Positions 24,370-37,045 of a stretch of DNA of 64,000 nt are shown here, in pieces. How positions within the stretch are numbered: position 1 is the stretch's first letter; the number at the start of each line of letters is the position of its first letter. The position numbers were made by a program, and so were the translations under genes. Where the stretch lies: the NCBI RefSeq assembly GCF_032854445.1, contig NC_088305.1, positions 22,670,955 to 22,734,954 on the forward strand, written 5' to 3'. The DNA comes from Liolophura sinensis. Taxonomy: Eukaryota; Mollusca; Polyplacophora; Chitonida; Chitonidae. Under the pieces are notes generated by a model, which worked only from the letters and a program-made list of their open reading frames with translations, was not told where the DNA came from and did not search any database.

Positions 24370-25023
24370 GTAGATCAGCACGTGGCCCATGAACGATCCA
24401 TGGCCTCAAGATTTACACTAATCAATAGAAATTTTCTCCAGGGAAAATCGCTTTAAATTAGGTTTTTTATGTCACAGTTAAAGGTCAGTCAATGTTTAGA
24501 TCACTGTATTACATGGCCGTGGGGTTGTGCTGGAAAGCCGATCTCTAAAGTTACGGTGTAATTCGCTTAAATCCTGAATCTAATGAAGGTTAAATCATAA
24601 AGAAATACACTACTTCCCTATGGCATTATATGTGAGTCTTTTAGGTTTAGGTTTTTTTTGATCAAATTAGTTTTACCACGTTTTTAAGAGATAAACACGT
24701 CAAAGTGGCAGATAACAGGTCAAAGCATAACTGCTATAGCCCATCAAGATGGTATAGTTTTTGATATGTAACAAGGCATGGATGATTTCTATGTGTTCAC
24801 TTCCAATGCAAATTTAAGACAATTAACTGTGTTTCATAGTTTGATGATTACTGTTAGTAGAGGGCGAGTCGGCTAACATATTTGTGTGTACAACGTCGAC
24901 CACACGATGTGTTGGTGCCAGCCTGAGAGAAGATTTAGACATCCCTTTTACACGACTGCGTTAACTAGACCGAAAAATTGTCCACGTGCCTTAACGATGT
25001 TGTTTTATCAAAGACATCTTCGC

Positions 25024-25216
25024 GAAATATATACCAAAATGTTTTGCTTTTCTATTCTGGAAGCATTAACAAATGTTCTTGACAAATGATGTTCGGAAGG
25101 GTCCTTTACTATCCAATCTAAAGAGATATATAACAAAATTTTGTTCTTTTTTTCAGAAAGCATAAGTAAATGTTCTTGACAAACGATGTTCAGAAAGGTA
25201 TTTTACTATCCAATGT
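25024..25216. repeat. Two-copy tandem duplication, about 98 bp
   Basis: The two units share AAATGTTCTTGACAAA, GATGTTC, GAA.GG and TTTACTATCCAAT in register (25024-25118 and 25122-25216). They have diverged mainly in the T-rich left part. Confidence 0.85.
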
Positions 25217-25950
25217 ATCGTGATGTATTGTTTTCATATTTTGTACGCCGATGTGATGGCTTGATTGCTGGTGCGTGTGTCGTCAGCACGTGTTTCCCAT
25301 GCTAGGAATAATCCCAGGGATAAGCTGACCCACGGGCAAGCACTCTCCCACTCTGTGTGCATCAGCGTCGGACATAAGCCTTTTCCAGCCCGTGGCAATA
25401 CACCCGTAACAAACATGTTATGACAACCTCGTGGTAAACCCGCGTCACCAGCCCCAGTCGCGTCATCATCAGCAGGGCATTAAAACGGGATATCCGCCCG
25501 AACCCTGCATCTTCTCCCAGACGAGCAGAGTTAATTAGTTTTGCGTCGGAAGAGATTTTTATCGCCACATGGCGGAGTGGGTTTCTTGCCCTCGTGGACC
25601 CCAACCCGACTAACGGACACTGGCCACTTCGCTACACTCGCAGTTAATCTCTTTTGCTAGCCTTTTTCGTCATCGTTTTCCACAGCACTTCATGTCTATA
25701 GCACTTTGTGTCACGGAAATACGGACATCTGAGCTCGCCCCCACTTAATTACCTCAGCGCCCTCCTATAGTTTCATGTAACACTGGAGACATGGAGACAG
25801 CACACCTTCTGCCAAACTACTTGTAACTACTTCTGTGTACTCCTAAACTTTCCACCGAAATGCATGGCATAAAACTTCACACACCAGTGCAGTTCATAAT
25901 GAGGGTAAGATATTACTTTGTATCGAGCAAAAACAACTTGACACTTTCAC
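25217..25950. other. GC-richer unannotated sequence
   Basis: From about 25250 to 25620 base composition rises, and overlapping minus-strand frames (60 and 80 codons) have no domain. No repeat copy is visible. Confidence 0.3.
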
Positions 25951-26265
25951 AGCAGAATGCAAGTGGGGTAAAAAATTCAAATTCATCGTCAGAAATAGGA
26001 CTCTAATGTGTTTAGTGCTAGTAAGGTGGTCCCACGACGGGACGCGTTTGTTCTTTTGGACGATAATAAAACAAATTGTATTAGCTGTAAATACCACTTT
26101 CCGCCAAATCCCGTTACTGTTACTGGAATGAGCAAGAACATCATTGGCCACTTTCAGAACATCTTTGGTCTGTGCCAGAACATCACTGGCCTGTGTCTTA
26201 ACCTCATTTGCCTGTGACAGAACATCACTGGCCTGTCTGAGAACATCTCTGACCTCTTCCAACAT
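25951..26265 (-). CDS. Possible coding exon with a heptad coiled coil
   Basis: On the minus strand an ATG at 26263-26265 opens a frame whose first 45 or so residues are six 7-residue repeats of the type DVLxQAx (for example SDVLSQANEVKTQASDVL). The hydrophobic spacing would form an amphipathic helix or coiled coil. The DNA is a 21-bp tandem array at 26136-26261. After about residue 50 the frame loses the pattern, so if real this is a first exon with a splice donor soon after. There is no homology I recognise. The frame may equally be an accident of a 21-bp minisatellite. Confidence 0.25.
26136..26261. repeat. Tandem 21-bp repeat, six copies
   Basis: Units of GAACATCACTGGCCTGTGNC in exact 21-bp phase. 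All six are diverged to a similar degree, and all keep the frame open on the minus strand. Confidence 0.9.
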
Positions 26266-28179
26266 AATTAAAGAGGTAGACTACAGAGTAAACTCGCAGT
26301 GGTGGCCACAGTGTGATAGCTGACAAATGGTCCCACACTACAGGGAAATATAGATTCTTGTTAAGTTATCTTTATCTCGATTGTAACCTTAGCTTACAAT
26401 CGACACCTCCTGCTACGACAGTTGAACTAACAATCAGAAATTACAATCGGGTCGATCCTGTTGTAAATATGAAAAATCGACCCACAGTTATTGTAAAAAT
26501 AATAATAATGTAAGTAAAAATACTTGCCTTAAGTAGATTGTGTTCGACTTGGTTTGCAAAGATGATGAATATGATTGTCTCAAAAAGAAGCTGTGAGCAT
26601 TTTTTCACATCTTTTTGTTGTTATCTGCTGAGTTGTTACTATGAAGAACTCTTTTGAAAATAGAGGCAAGAAAAGTTATTGACCGGAACATTGTTCATTT
26701 ACGCAGGCTATCCTTATGTAGGAGTCAAATCTGGATTACGACCGCGATAGTAACTTCAAAAACTTACGATCGTCTTACAATTCCTTTGTGCAAGCGGCGA
26801 AATTTTTTTTACAATCAATTGTGAACTCAGTTGTTGGGTCTTTCAGGTTTAGTCACAAAAGGATAGCAATGTATCAGCTGTGTTTGAAATGACTAGACCT
26901 GTTTGGCACCATGCCGGCTTTTCCCCTCAGGGAAGCTCTTGTTTTGCTTCTGTTGAACTAAATTATTGGCTCATCCATGTATTTGGTGGCCGACACATGA
27001 AATTAGATACCAGCCTAGCAATCGTTCGACCCTGTCTGCTTTTATCATTGCCAATCCAAAGGACAGTAACCTTGTAATACAGGGGACTGTGTCATATTTC
27101 GTGGTTATCAAGCTGTAGAGAATTTCCTTCGTACGAAGATGCGATGGTATTTCCCCAGCGAGCTTGTTAACTCTGGCACGCCATCGATTCTTGATTACCA
27201 AGTCCTTCAGCGAACACGGTATCACAACGTTATAAAAAATATTTACACATGGCTAAACAATGCTTATGGCGTCTGATTATGAGTCCGGCTTGAGTGCCAA
27301 CCGGACGTCATTCGCCGCGTAAGCTGCTTACGTTCTACAGGAAAAAGCAAATCTTCTCCAAAATTAATGTTCTCATAAAGCAAGGAGAAGCGGTGGAGTT
27401 TGAGACCCGTGTAAAGCACAGACAGCGAGAGCGCTGGAGTGAGAAATCTGGCGTTGCCCAAGCGGAATCTACCAATAATTGTTACGGATGTTCTGTCAGA
27501 GGTGTTAGAATAAGGTCACATCGAAGTGTGATGTTAGACCTTGGACTGAACCGAAATATCACCAGGTATATGTGTTATTCCGGCGAGTTTTGGAATCTAA
27601 ATTTGATCGCTCAAGATGTAAAGGTTAAGAGCCTCAACAATGCATTGATGTACAGGTTTGGGATATCGTTTTGGGCATCCTTCGCAGGTTAGTCTTCTTA
27701 GGGGGACTGGCCCATTAACAGTTTAGAACGTCTAAACCATGCTCGGGGTGCCCGCAAATCTCCACGAAGAATCAGTCATTCAAGGGCACTGTTGTGCAAA
27801 ATTTCATTTGTCTTCCCCATCAGCGGGTTTATTTATTTTTTTTTCACTATAAAAAAATGAGAAGTTATTGCTGGGATATGTCCTCTACCGACCACAACAA
27901 ACCCTTAAAGTCAACTTCATCTTATGCAAAGCCTTAAGACGACATTTTGCTGACAGCTTACATCAATAGACCCCATCCCGTCAATAATGGCGCATCAAAA
28001 TCTTGCCCGAGTATATAGCGTAATCAGCCGAGACTAAAACCCAGAGTCCGCCCACTGCTATGGGGAAATTGATTAAAGATAAAGTCCATGTCTTGAATGG
28101 AATATGGGGACATGGCATTGTCTGGGGGTGGAGTTAGCTGCCAACAACTAATCCGTAATGTCGACACGATTTACAGACA
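26266..28179. other. Unannotated sequence with a 132-codon frame
   Basis: The plus-strand frame at 27294-27692 starts MPTGRHSPRKLLTFYRKKQ, is basic and Cys-containing, and shows no domain I know. CGTAAGCTGCTTACG near 27319 is a small palindromic hairpin. No repeats are seen. Confidence 0.25.
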
Positions 28180-28202
28180 TTCCAACACTACTTGTGTTGG
28201 AA
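28180..28202. other. Short perfect hairpin, 9-bp arms
   Basis: TTCCAACAC and GTGTTGGAA pair with a 5-nt loop. It sits in a region with no recognised repeat. Function is unknown. Confidence 0.5.
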
Positions 28203-29447
28203 ACACAACTTGGAAGCCAGAATCAGTGTAAACATACCACGCATTTGTTTGGTAATGTCAAGAACAGAGTTCTGTGTTATAGTCTGTTTCTTTAGAGCGT
28301 TGCCTACATTCAGCTCTCTGTAAAATCAGTCAAACACGCTACCAAAATTGTCTTTAATCAGTGTTACGTAACAACCCAAGCTGTACACATTGATACGTTG
28401 GACGTCCATATCAGTTGAATATCATAAGCAATTGAATTTAAAATACTTTTTTTTCTAACTCATTATGTTAAAGTCCATAGGTTTAGTTTTTTGACACCAA
28501 AAACTCATTGCCTCAGGTAACGTCAAAAGTAGTCAAAAACACATTGCGTGCTGGACAGTGGGCGTGGAGAGTAATTCGTTTTACAAAAGCTGCATCAACA
28601 AGCGGTGTGAACAAGCTAAATGCAATAACACAGCTACACAACTGTCTCTGCGGATAACTAAATCGCTCTACTTTCCTAATATCCATATCTGAAACTTTAC
28701 TGCCGTGAGATCATATGCTACAAGAGATAAAGTAAAACAGGGTTTACAGTAAAGGTGACAGCAGTTCTGGTGACTGGGGTCTCCCTCCTTCAAAACATGT
28801 TGAACTCCGCCCATTACCCAGTATGTAGATCACACGGGGCAATTGGTTTTTGCCGTCAAAAGCGAGGTTATGTACTGTAACATTATGAATTAGAAAAAGT
28901 GTTCTAACTTCATTTTCCTAGCAAGAATATGAACTTCAAACATATCAATGTGCAGAGCTGTGTTGTTACGTGCCACTGACTAAAAGTCAAGTTTGTTAGC
29001 TAGTATGACTGATTTTAGACAGTTGAATATAGGCGACTTTGAAAAACAAATAGACAAATTAAAAATGGTTTTTATTGCCCTTTTTGTATATACATATGTC
29101 TTCAATATTATTTTACATGTTATACTTTTACGTTATTTTTTTTTCAGGTGATTTTGGAAAGACTAGCAAATATTTCATATTTTGCATCCGTTTCACATAT
29201 TTTTTTGGTAATTTGAAACATTCTTACATGATTTTACTTTTGGGCTGGTTTTACGTTTTCATCTGCTAAATATTACTGTAAAAAACTGTTGTGTAACAGC
29301 TATTTCATTAACAAACTTGACTCTAAGTTTCTCAAACTTTACTGTCAAAGTGGATACAGTTTTCTTTTATGTAAATATGGACGGAGCGTCCAGAATCTGC
29401 AACACTGCTTCTTAACTGCGTCCAATCCCGATTAACCCATAGCTAGG
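28203..29447. other. Unannotated sequence
   Basis: Very AT-rich from 29050 to 29290. I see no gene or repeat. Confidence 0.4.
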
Positions 29448-29510
29448 AGACGTATATATATGAACAGATGCGATCAAAGGGCAACTGAGATACATATTTT
29501 GAAAACTTTT
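29448..29510 (+). repeat. D1 fragment
   Basis: GAACAGATGCGATCAAAGGG followed by CAACTGAGATACATATTTT aligns with the left end of the D1 copy at 3225-3275. The similarity fades after about 29510. Confidence 0.5.
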
Positions 29511-29649
29511 GAATTAGCAAGGTCCACAACTTGGACATTGATTTTATACGTTTGCCTGTTCTATGCGTGTTTCCATCATTAACATTAATAGATTCAGGGT
29601 TTCCCGTTTGTCTATATCCATTCACCTGGATGTCTGGAATTATACTCAG

Positions 29650-29815
29650 TTTATTTATTTATTTGATTGTTTTACTCCGTTTTTAACGATATTTCACTTA
29701 TACGATAGCTGCGAGCATTACGGTGGGAGGTCTCTAAATCATGTATAAGCAATATTTCACTTATACGATAGCGGCCAGCATTACGGTATGAGCTCTCTAA
29801 ATCATGTATAAACAA
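29650..29815 (-). repeat. SINE-A tail fragment, locally duplicated
   Basis: A minus-strand SINE-A 3' end begins at TTATTTATTTATTTGATTG and runs through ATTTCACTTATACGATAG and GCCAGCATTACGG. A 64-bp segment of it is tandemly duplicated (29686-29749 and 29750-29813), each unit ending CTCTAAATCATGTATAA. Confidence 0.8.
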
Positions 29816-30354
29816 ATAAATAAAATAAAATAAAATACTCACGACTTTCCATTTCCGTTTCTCGCTCCATTTCACGAAGCCATCAGCTCAACAAAATCTG
29901 TATGGTTGACAAGCTACCAGGTGAGCCTGGCATGATACTTAATCTTAAATCTGTCTTGATACCTTCCCGTATCCCAGCAGAAAGAAGGATCGGTTTTTCA
30001 TGGATAAAACTTTCCAGCGTCTACCCAATATCGTCAATAGCCATCAGGAACGTGTCCATTTTCTCGTCGTGGTGTGTTGTCCGAGCCATAGTGACTAAGT
30101 ATTATCGAAGTGTAAACTTAGCTCACATCAAAATTCACACAAGAAGTCGGTAACGACAGTCTCCGCTTATCTCTGCTTCTCTTTCGACCATCTGGAAACG
30201 TCTAGACTTCAGTTTCTTTTTTAAATAGTGATATACCACTACATTCTTTGCACATGTATAATGGTGAGATTCGTCCGGAAAAGACAGTTGGTGCATTTCA
30301 TATCGGAATCATCGTAAGGAACTATTTTGAATCTTACCGAGAATCACCGTATCT

Positions 30355-30525
30355 CGGTGTTTTACGCCGTACTCAGGAATATTTCGCTTATACGACGGCG
30401 GCCAGCATTATGGTGGGAGGAAACCCACGGCCATCAACTTGCTGCCAAACCCTCTCACGTATGGCTTCCTAGCCTGCACGAGCTGGGCTTGAACTCACAG
30501 AGAGGCTCCTGGGTCACATAATTTG
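30355..30525 (-). repeat. SINE-A copy, minus strand
   Basis: GTTTTACGCCGTACTCAGGA, CGGCGGCCAGCATTATGGTG and CACGAGCTGGGCTTGAACTC give the reversed tail, body and B-box-side blocks. The tRNA-like head is lost beyond CTCCTGGGTCA. Confidence 0.9.
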
Positions 30526-30631
30526 AGTGCATTAGATTTTAATATAGATTAAGGGACAGGTTGTTAATGCGTGATAAAGGCTGCTGTTCAATCATTGGAA
30601 ACACAACGCGATAGTTCAACCCAGCCGGGAG

Positions 30632-30893
30632 CCTATGTGGCCTAGTGGTTAGAGCGCTAGCTCTAACAATGAAACATATGCCTGTCACGAATCTGGTTGC
30701 CGTGAGTTCGTCCATCTCATGCTAGCTTCTTCTCCGGTCGTGTATGGGAAGGTCTGATAGCAACCTGCAGATGGTCATCGGATTACCCCGATCTCTAACC
30801 GGTTTCCTCCAACCATTATGCTGATCGCCGTCGCATATGTGAAATATTCATGTTTACGGCGTAAACCTTAAATGAAATACATCAAATAAATAA
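30632..30893 (+). repeat. SINE-A copy, full length
   Basis: One of the few copies keeping a recognisable pol III promoter: an A-box-like GTGGCCTAGTGGTTAGAGCG and a B-box-like GTGAGTTCGTCC, then the body (CTCATGCTAGCTTC), the tail domain (GTGAAATATTCATG, TTACGGCGTAAACC) and (AAAT)n. The sequence is diverged, so this is an older copy. Confidence 0.9.
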
Positions 30894-31392
30894 GTCAATC
30901 CGGGTCTAGCCCAGAGCAGGGAATTAATGATTTTCCTTCAGTAAGTGTTTTCGGGGGTTAGTTAGAAACGAGTGCTCGGTCATTGGACATTTTAAGTGTT
31001 CTTATATAACGTTTGAAGATTCCCCAAATCCCATAATTTCGGATTACTTGTCTGTAGACCAATGTTAACGGCTTCCTACTAAAAAAAATGTTCAAACAGT
31101 TGCTCAGTGTAGATCTGCCGGAGTAGGTTGGTTAGCAACGGTTCATAAGGCGTTTATGTCCATTCGGCTCAGGTTTGTATCTTGAGTGCGAAGTACATCT
31201 CCAATCGAGTATTGTGACACGTCGTTGGTTTTCATAACAACGTAAGTAGCACTGACATCAATGCGAAATACGAATAAATCACCCGAACTGTCTAACGGTC
31301 AATGCCCAAATGTGAAATTGTGTGTCAAAGAAATTGAAATATAAGTTGTGTTGACAATTTTTCATTTCACGTCATATTTTCACGACTGATCT

Positions 31393-31450
31393 GATTACGG
31401 CTTTGCGCCACACTGGCAATATTTCAGCCATGTCGTGGCGAGAGCGTACA
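31393..31450 (-). repeat. Possible fragment of another SINE-type tail
   Basis: TTACGGCTTTGCGCCACACT then GGCAATATTTCAGCCATGTC and GTGGCGAGAG resembles, from general knowledge, a gastropod repeat with GCAATATTCCAGC and ATGGCGG words. Only one short copy is present, so confidence is low. Confidence 0.3.
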
Positions 31451-32579
31451 CGTAAACGGTGCTTATCACGAATTATCGTCGCCACAATATATTTGTCATA
31501 TTAATACTGATGCCTCACCCAATAAGTTTGAACGTATATGTTGGACTGACCCTATGCGGTTTCGAACTATGCGCTGTGGAGACATTATGGTAGGCCTACA
31601 TATACTTCATCGATCAAGAAGAATTCAAAGGACCCGTTGATAGCATGAAACAACCCTGACCACGTCCTCTCATGTCATACTTGTACACCAGAAGGCTCTT
31701 TGGGACTCACGTCTAATAACTTGTCTACTTCATACCGGAATTGAGACAAGTATTGACAAGACTGAGATCTCTTATCGAAGAGATCTGACTGAATCTGTAT
31801 TACCCTCATGCCGTTGCTTTGTCTCCCTGGCAGAAAAAGCATCGACATTTCTCTGCAGACGTGTCTAAGTGGTACAACCTGTTCGGGATATAAACATATG
31901 ACATGTGGGAACTTTCCGGGTTTGTGCTATTTTTACGACGAATAGGAAAGGTGCATTCATTCACCTTCCCCGTCTATTCGTTCTATTTTCAGAAGATCTC
32001 CGTGATTAAATTTATCTTCTGTGATTGAGGATTTAATGCTCCTCGATATGGAAGACGTGAGGAGATGAACACTGTTTTGATAGCCTTTGATGTACAAGTG
32101 TAACATCCTCGAAGCGATCCTTCATACGAAACGATCATAGAAAGTAAGGTTTTGAGACATATCTCTTACTCATTCACTCGGGCTGATGAATTATCTCTTA
32201 ACTACTTAATCAGCTAACAAGATAGTCTTAATTAAACCGTGACAAACTCTCACCAAACACAATCATTCCAAACTGGACATTCCATTAAACGTCAGATTTT
32301 CCTACTACATATAATGTTGAAAGTGAACGCGTCTAATATGAGAGATACATGCATCCCAACAAACATATACTCACGTCATGACTCACGTCACAATACTTGA
32401 TTCATGACGTCCCCATTTCAAAATAAGAGATCACACTGTCATGTAGAACCGTTCCTCCTATCTGTTCATCTTATTCACAAACCTATAGTCAGTAGTCATG
32501 GGATGAAATAAACAAGACAGCGCATGGGAGATACAGAGAAGTGTATACTAAAACTAATAAAAGAAATTGAAGTAACTAG
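31451..32579. other. Unannotated sequence
   Basis: No repeat or frame of interest. Homeodomain-like words (CTTAATTAAACC near 32228) occur in an AT-rich context and carry little weight. Confidence 0.35.
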
Positions 32580-32800
32580 ATAATGATTTGCTGCCAACAT
32601 CTTTCACCCCTATAAGTTAGAAGTTATTCTGTTCTGATTTCACTCAGTTGCCCAGAACATACCTTGCGTCTTTCCAAAACCATTGAAAACTGCTGACTGC
32701 TTCTCTTTTCATGATTCCGTTCACGTTTCGTAGTTTATATACTTTCTTGGTTCTTAGGTGGTATGCGTTATACGTCGCATTGGGAATTGACCATGCGATT
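32580..32800 (+). repeat. Dispersed repeat family D1, copy 2
   Basis: CAGAACATACCTTGCGTCTT, then CCATTGAAAACTGCTGACTG, TTCCGTTCACGTTTCG and TTTATATACTTTCTTGG parallel 3320-3345 plus 3660-3745, without the 300 bp extra present in that copy. The left end is weakly conserved. Confidence 0.65.
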
Positions 32801-34284
32801 ATTTACCTGGAACGTCCGTTTGGGTTGACGGCTGGTATACGAATGTCTGTTTCGACGCCTAGATAACACGCTTGTTAGCAGCGAACAAATGAATTTAGCG
32901 GTGAAGTGGTGAATTGGTTATTTTAATTTGAGTCGCGTTTGCTAACTTTTCGTGTCTAGTAAGCAGGTAGAGGTTTTAAGTAGATACAGTAGATAAAAAA
33001 AAATTATCTAGGCTTTTGTTATAATACAGTGACTGTGGAAGACTTGACATTTTAGAACTTCGTACTTTGCGGGGCCTCGTAACAAAACTTTAAGACGTCC
33101 ACATTTACAGCTTCAAAATGAGGAAAAAAGATGGATAAAAAAACCTCAAGATTTCGCAAATGAACAAAAAGCTTCGTCCACAGTTCTTATTTCCTGCCAT
33201 TTTTGTCCTATCTTCTCTTTTTCTGCATATAAGGTCCCCTGGTCTCATCTTCCTTACAATATGCACGGTTGTCTTCGCTGACTTAGCCATAGGGATTTTC
33301 TTGCAATCTACCCGCTTACGGTCGGAGGTAGATGATCTGTCCAAGACTCCGTAATCGGACGTGCGTTTTTGAGGCTACGTTTTCATTTTAATCCTGTATA
33401 CAGACTACTCAAGCTGTGACCTTGAAAACTGCTTAATATATTAGCAAAATCATGCCATTTGAATATCTAAAGTTTGAAAGGGTTTGAACAAAGAATAATG
33501 GAGCAATGCAGCATCAAAGTGCGGTGCATGTTTTATGCCCACCCGATACACGTCTTCAGTCTGATAAGACTGTTGATCTAGACGAGCAAAAGGCTTCACA
33601 GGATTTACATGTACGGTGCAGAAGGAACTGCCACCAGCTGATAATTCCACAGGTATTTTATTCTCTCCTCTGTAATTACTTTCCCTGTTATTATCATTGA
33701 AAGATGTCGATCGTAAAGATTGGTTGCTTTATTAGGGTTTAAAGTTGCTGTCAGCGTTATTTCAGTCGTATGAGCACGGTGCCTCCTTGTATCAGGCCGT
33801 ACCCTAGTATAATATTGTCTCGCCGGAACACCATCCCGATGATACCAGACACGACGTCACACCCTGTCCAGTGTACTGACACCGGGTCGCCCAAAACTTG
33901 GCATATGCTTCGTATGCTGATTGCAAAACACGGTGGTTTTAAGATGAGTCTAGATCATGAACCTGTGTAAGAAAGAACCCTGGATCTACTGCTTACATGC
34001 ACGATTCCTCTACAACGTCGCTGTCGGTAAATTATAAAAACATCCCTGTGTTTGAGTATACTATTGTCTTTCTTACATGGCGGCCTTCCGGATATAATTT
34101 GAATTGGCAAAAGCTTATTGTCGTTGTCATACATATTTATATCCATATTGTTTATTTGAACCTGATACGTTTGGGTAAGACGTGCTCTTAGAATTCGGTT
34201 AGTAATCCTACCTGTTAATTTAAGTACACGTACGCAACTAAGCTTCAAACAAACAGCTTTCTTCCCTGTCGGTAGCATGAAACA
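32801..34284. other. Unannotated sequence
   Basis: A minus-strand frame at 33105-33344 has a Lys/Arg-rich stretch (KKIPMAKSAKTTVHIVRKM) but no domain I can name. Nothing else is seen. Confidence 0.3.
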
Positions 34285-34370
34285 TGAAGGTGGTCGTCGT
34301 CGTATAATTGAAATATTCTTGATTATGGCGTAAAACACCAACCGGGTAAATAAACAGATATATAAATGAA
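34285..34370 (+). repeat. SINE-A 3' tail fragment
   Basis: GTCGTCGTATAATTGAAATA, TTCTTGATTATGGCGTAAAA and CACCAACCGGGTAAATAAA: only the conserved tail is present. Confidence 0.85.
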
Positions 34371-34549
34371 ACATGAAACCACTTGCACAACGTTCTAATT
34401 TGCACTATCTAGGGGGAGGATTCGTGATAGTTCTGTTCAACATGTATGAAAAGCGGACTACTCTTAACCCTAAAATTAAGCTGTATTTTGCAATATCTAC
34501 ATCATTTGTGGCAAACTTATTAATCAATATGTCTGTGTAGGGCTTTTTT

Positions 34550-34670
34550 CCCCACAGTTTCCCCCGTGCTCTGCTCAGTTTCGTCCTACCATAATGCTGG
34601 CAGCTGCCGTGAAAGAGAAATATTCTTGAGTTCGGCTAAAAACACCAATTAAATAATAAATAAAATAAAT
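34550..34670 (+). repeat. SINE-A 3' half
   Basis: TACCATAATGCTGGCAGCTG is followed by GAAATATTCTTGAGTTCGGC, AAAACACCAATT and AAATAATAAATAAAAT. 5'-truncated. Confidence 0.85.
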
Positions 34671-36349
34671 CATTTCCCACACGTCATTTAAAAAGAAATG
34701 GCCTTTCACTTCTATGACATTTGTAATCATACTTTGTACGAGACAGTTTCGCGAAGTACCCTACAAGCACCTTGATTTTGAATGCGTGGTAAGACACCCT
34801 CACTTTAACATGAATGTACGTCGGCACTTCTGGCGTCAGCACAGTGTTTTACACATGAGAATAAACTATACGTGTACTATATGTGAACCATTTCCAGCAA
34901 CCCGTTAAAAAATAGACTTTTCACACAAACGCCTTAAAACGCTCTGTGATCGCTATAGGCATTCATGTTGGAATAAAGTATAAACCGTACGTGTGCTGGC
35001 TGAATCATAGAATGTCGTCACACAGACTGTAGGCTTTCTACACTTGAGTCAGTTGTTCGTTAACTCGCACTACAACTCTTGGCGAGAAATGCTTCTGGAG
35101 ATCAATCGTCAATATTTGTAGAGCAACTATTGAGTGTCACAACCAGTCTCTCCGATAATCCTCGTCTCCATTAATTCGTAATTAAATTGAGTTGCTAAGA
35201 AGGTTGCTAAATCTAGGAACACAGCGAGAGCTCATGGTTCTCAAATGGAAGAAGCTCAAGATAGGTCAATAGAATAAACACACCTGGCTGAATTTTAGTC
35301 TACCGTAGTGTATTTTCCCCCTTTTCCCTTTGTTTAATAATTCTGTTTCTCACAATTTACGGTCAGAAGTCCAGAGGTGTGCCAGTCCCAAGAATTTTTG
35401 TGCTAGGGTGAACATTAGAGGCTTTGGATCTAGTATCGTGTGTCTAAAAACCGAATACATCCCAAGGTAAATTATCCAGTGTAAATGTCTGTGGTTTACA
35501 TAAAAATCGAAATCATAGAAACAAGATTCTCAATCTAACAAAATGTGTGACTCAATTTTCCTGGCTGTTTGAGCACATTATCGATCAAGGTATTTTATCA
35601 ATGCGTTTTCTTTGATACTGAATAAATGATTTATGGTTATTTATCTACCGTGGGAACAAATCCACTCAATTGCCTGACCGTTACATGGGTTTTCTCAGCA
35701 TTCAGCAGAACCACAATAAACCTCGGTCAAGAGAAACAATAACCAACTAATACCAAAAATAAAGATAGGGTAATGTTATATCTGAAGTAATTGAAATATA
35801 GACACCACATGTAAAGTATAAAACATAAATCAGATAATAACACCAGCAAAACATAATTTACATGACTAATTACATGAGATAAAATCCTCATAAAGTGTAG
35901 TTGTCATCAAATCTGACTAAGCACTGTTCCATTGCAACATAGAATCTTTATCAGTTACCATCTAGGACCGTCATGTCTTTGTCCTGTCAAGTCAGGGTTT
36001 ACGTTTCGTTATTTTGTAATTTAAAAAAGTGACATTTTATAATGGCTGATTACGTTTAAAGCTCGAAAGAATAGACCCGTCAGAAGGGAAACAGCGCCAT
36101 CTGTCGGAGTTTCTCATTGGTCTCATATCTATATTCTTCCAACACGTCTAGTCGGTGGTTATACGCTTATGTCGTAGCAAATCTCCCGTCTATCAGTGAA
36201 GCCTGGCAGCTCACTGAGGGCAGACGAATCGTTGGCCGAGTTCCATACATACACATGGTACCCTGTTATCTCTGTACAAACCAGGTGGCGTGTACGTATT
36301 AGTGTCCACGGCTCTTCCACAGATTTCGTCCTTGGTCACAAAGATTAAA
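34671..36349. other. Unannotated sequence
   Basis: About 1.7 kb free of recognised repeats. A segment around 35095-35290 has words such as TTCGTAATTAAATTGAG that could be regulatory, but there is no independent support. Confidence 0.3.
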
Positions 36350-36448
36350 CAGGTCTTTCCTCTCACCATAATGCTAGCAGCCGTTGTATAAGTGAAATAT
36401 TCTTGGGTACGGCGTAAACCACCAACCAAATAAATAAAATAAACAAAG
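36350..36448 (+). repeat. SINE-A 3' fragment
   Basis: CTCACCATAATGCTAGCAGC, GTATAAGTGAAATATTCTTG and GGTACGGCGTAAACCACCAA followed by CCAAATAAATAAAAT. Confidence 0.9.
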
Positions 36449-36871
36449 AGAAACAGGATTGATCTAAGTGCTGAAAAAGATTAGGTTCGTTTGGCTTCAG
36501 TAAATAGAAAATACACATTACTTTTTCTTTTAATTCAATTACTCAATTACCGATCACAGAAAGATACGCTGTAAACAATACCGTGTAAATCTGCTCTTAT
36601 CAAAAATAGAAGTTGTCATAAATTTTCAATTAAATCAGGAAGATGGTGTTTGCTATTCATAAAAGAGATCCTGACAAAATTTAGAAAAAAATTTGATCTA
36701 TCACAGATATGAAAGTTGGCTTCTTCTCCCTTGGCATTTCATTTTATCCCTTAACTCAGGTAAGTTTTTTTTCTGTAAACGAAAGCACAATAACTTCTCA
36801 ATGATTTGTGCATATCTAACAGTCGATTTGTTATTTCGGCTGTTAATGCGGCGTAACTTATGTACAACATC

Positions 36872-37045
36872 TAGCTTATGCTGGCTTCTCCTACAGCCGT
36901 AGGTGTTAAGGTCTACCAGCAATCTGAGGATGGTGGTGGGTTTGCCCCGGGTTCTGTCCGGTTTCCACCCACCATAATATCGGCCTCTGTCGTAGAAGGG
37001 ATATATTCTTTAGTGTGGCGTATAAACACCAATCAATGAAAATAC
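36872..37045 (+). repeat. SINE-A copy, head missing
   Basis: TAGCTTATGCTGGCTTCTCC, GGATGGTGGTGGGTTTGCCC, CCACCCACCATAATATCGGC and ATATATTCTTTAGTGTGGCG cover the body and tail. The tail ends CACCAATCAATGAAA with no AAAT repeat. Confidence 0.9.

Noticed and set aside
24161-24409. Open frames of Cys-Val or Thr-His repeats through 24.33 kb and 46.9-47.04 kb
   Set aside because: They are translations of AC dinucleotide tracts.
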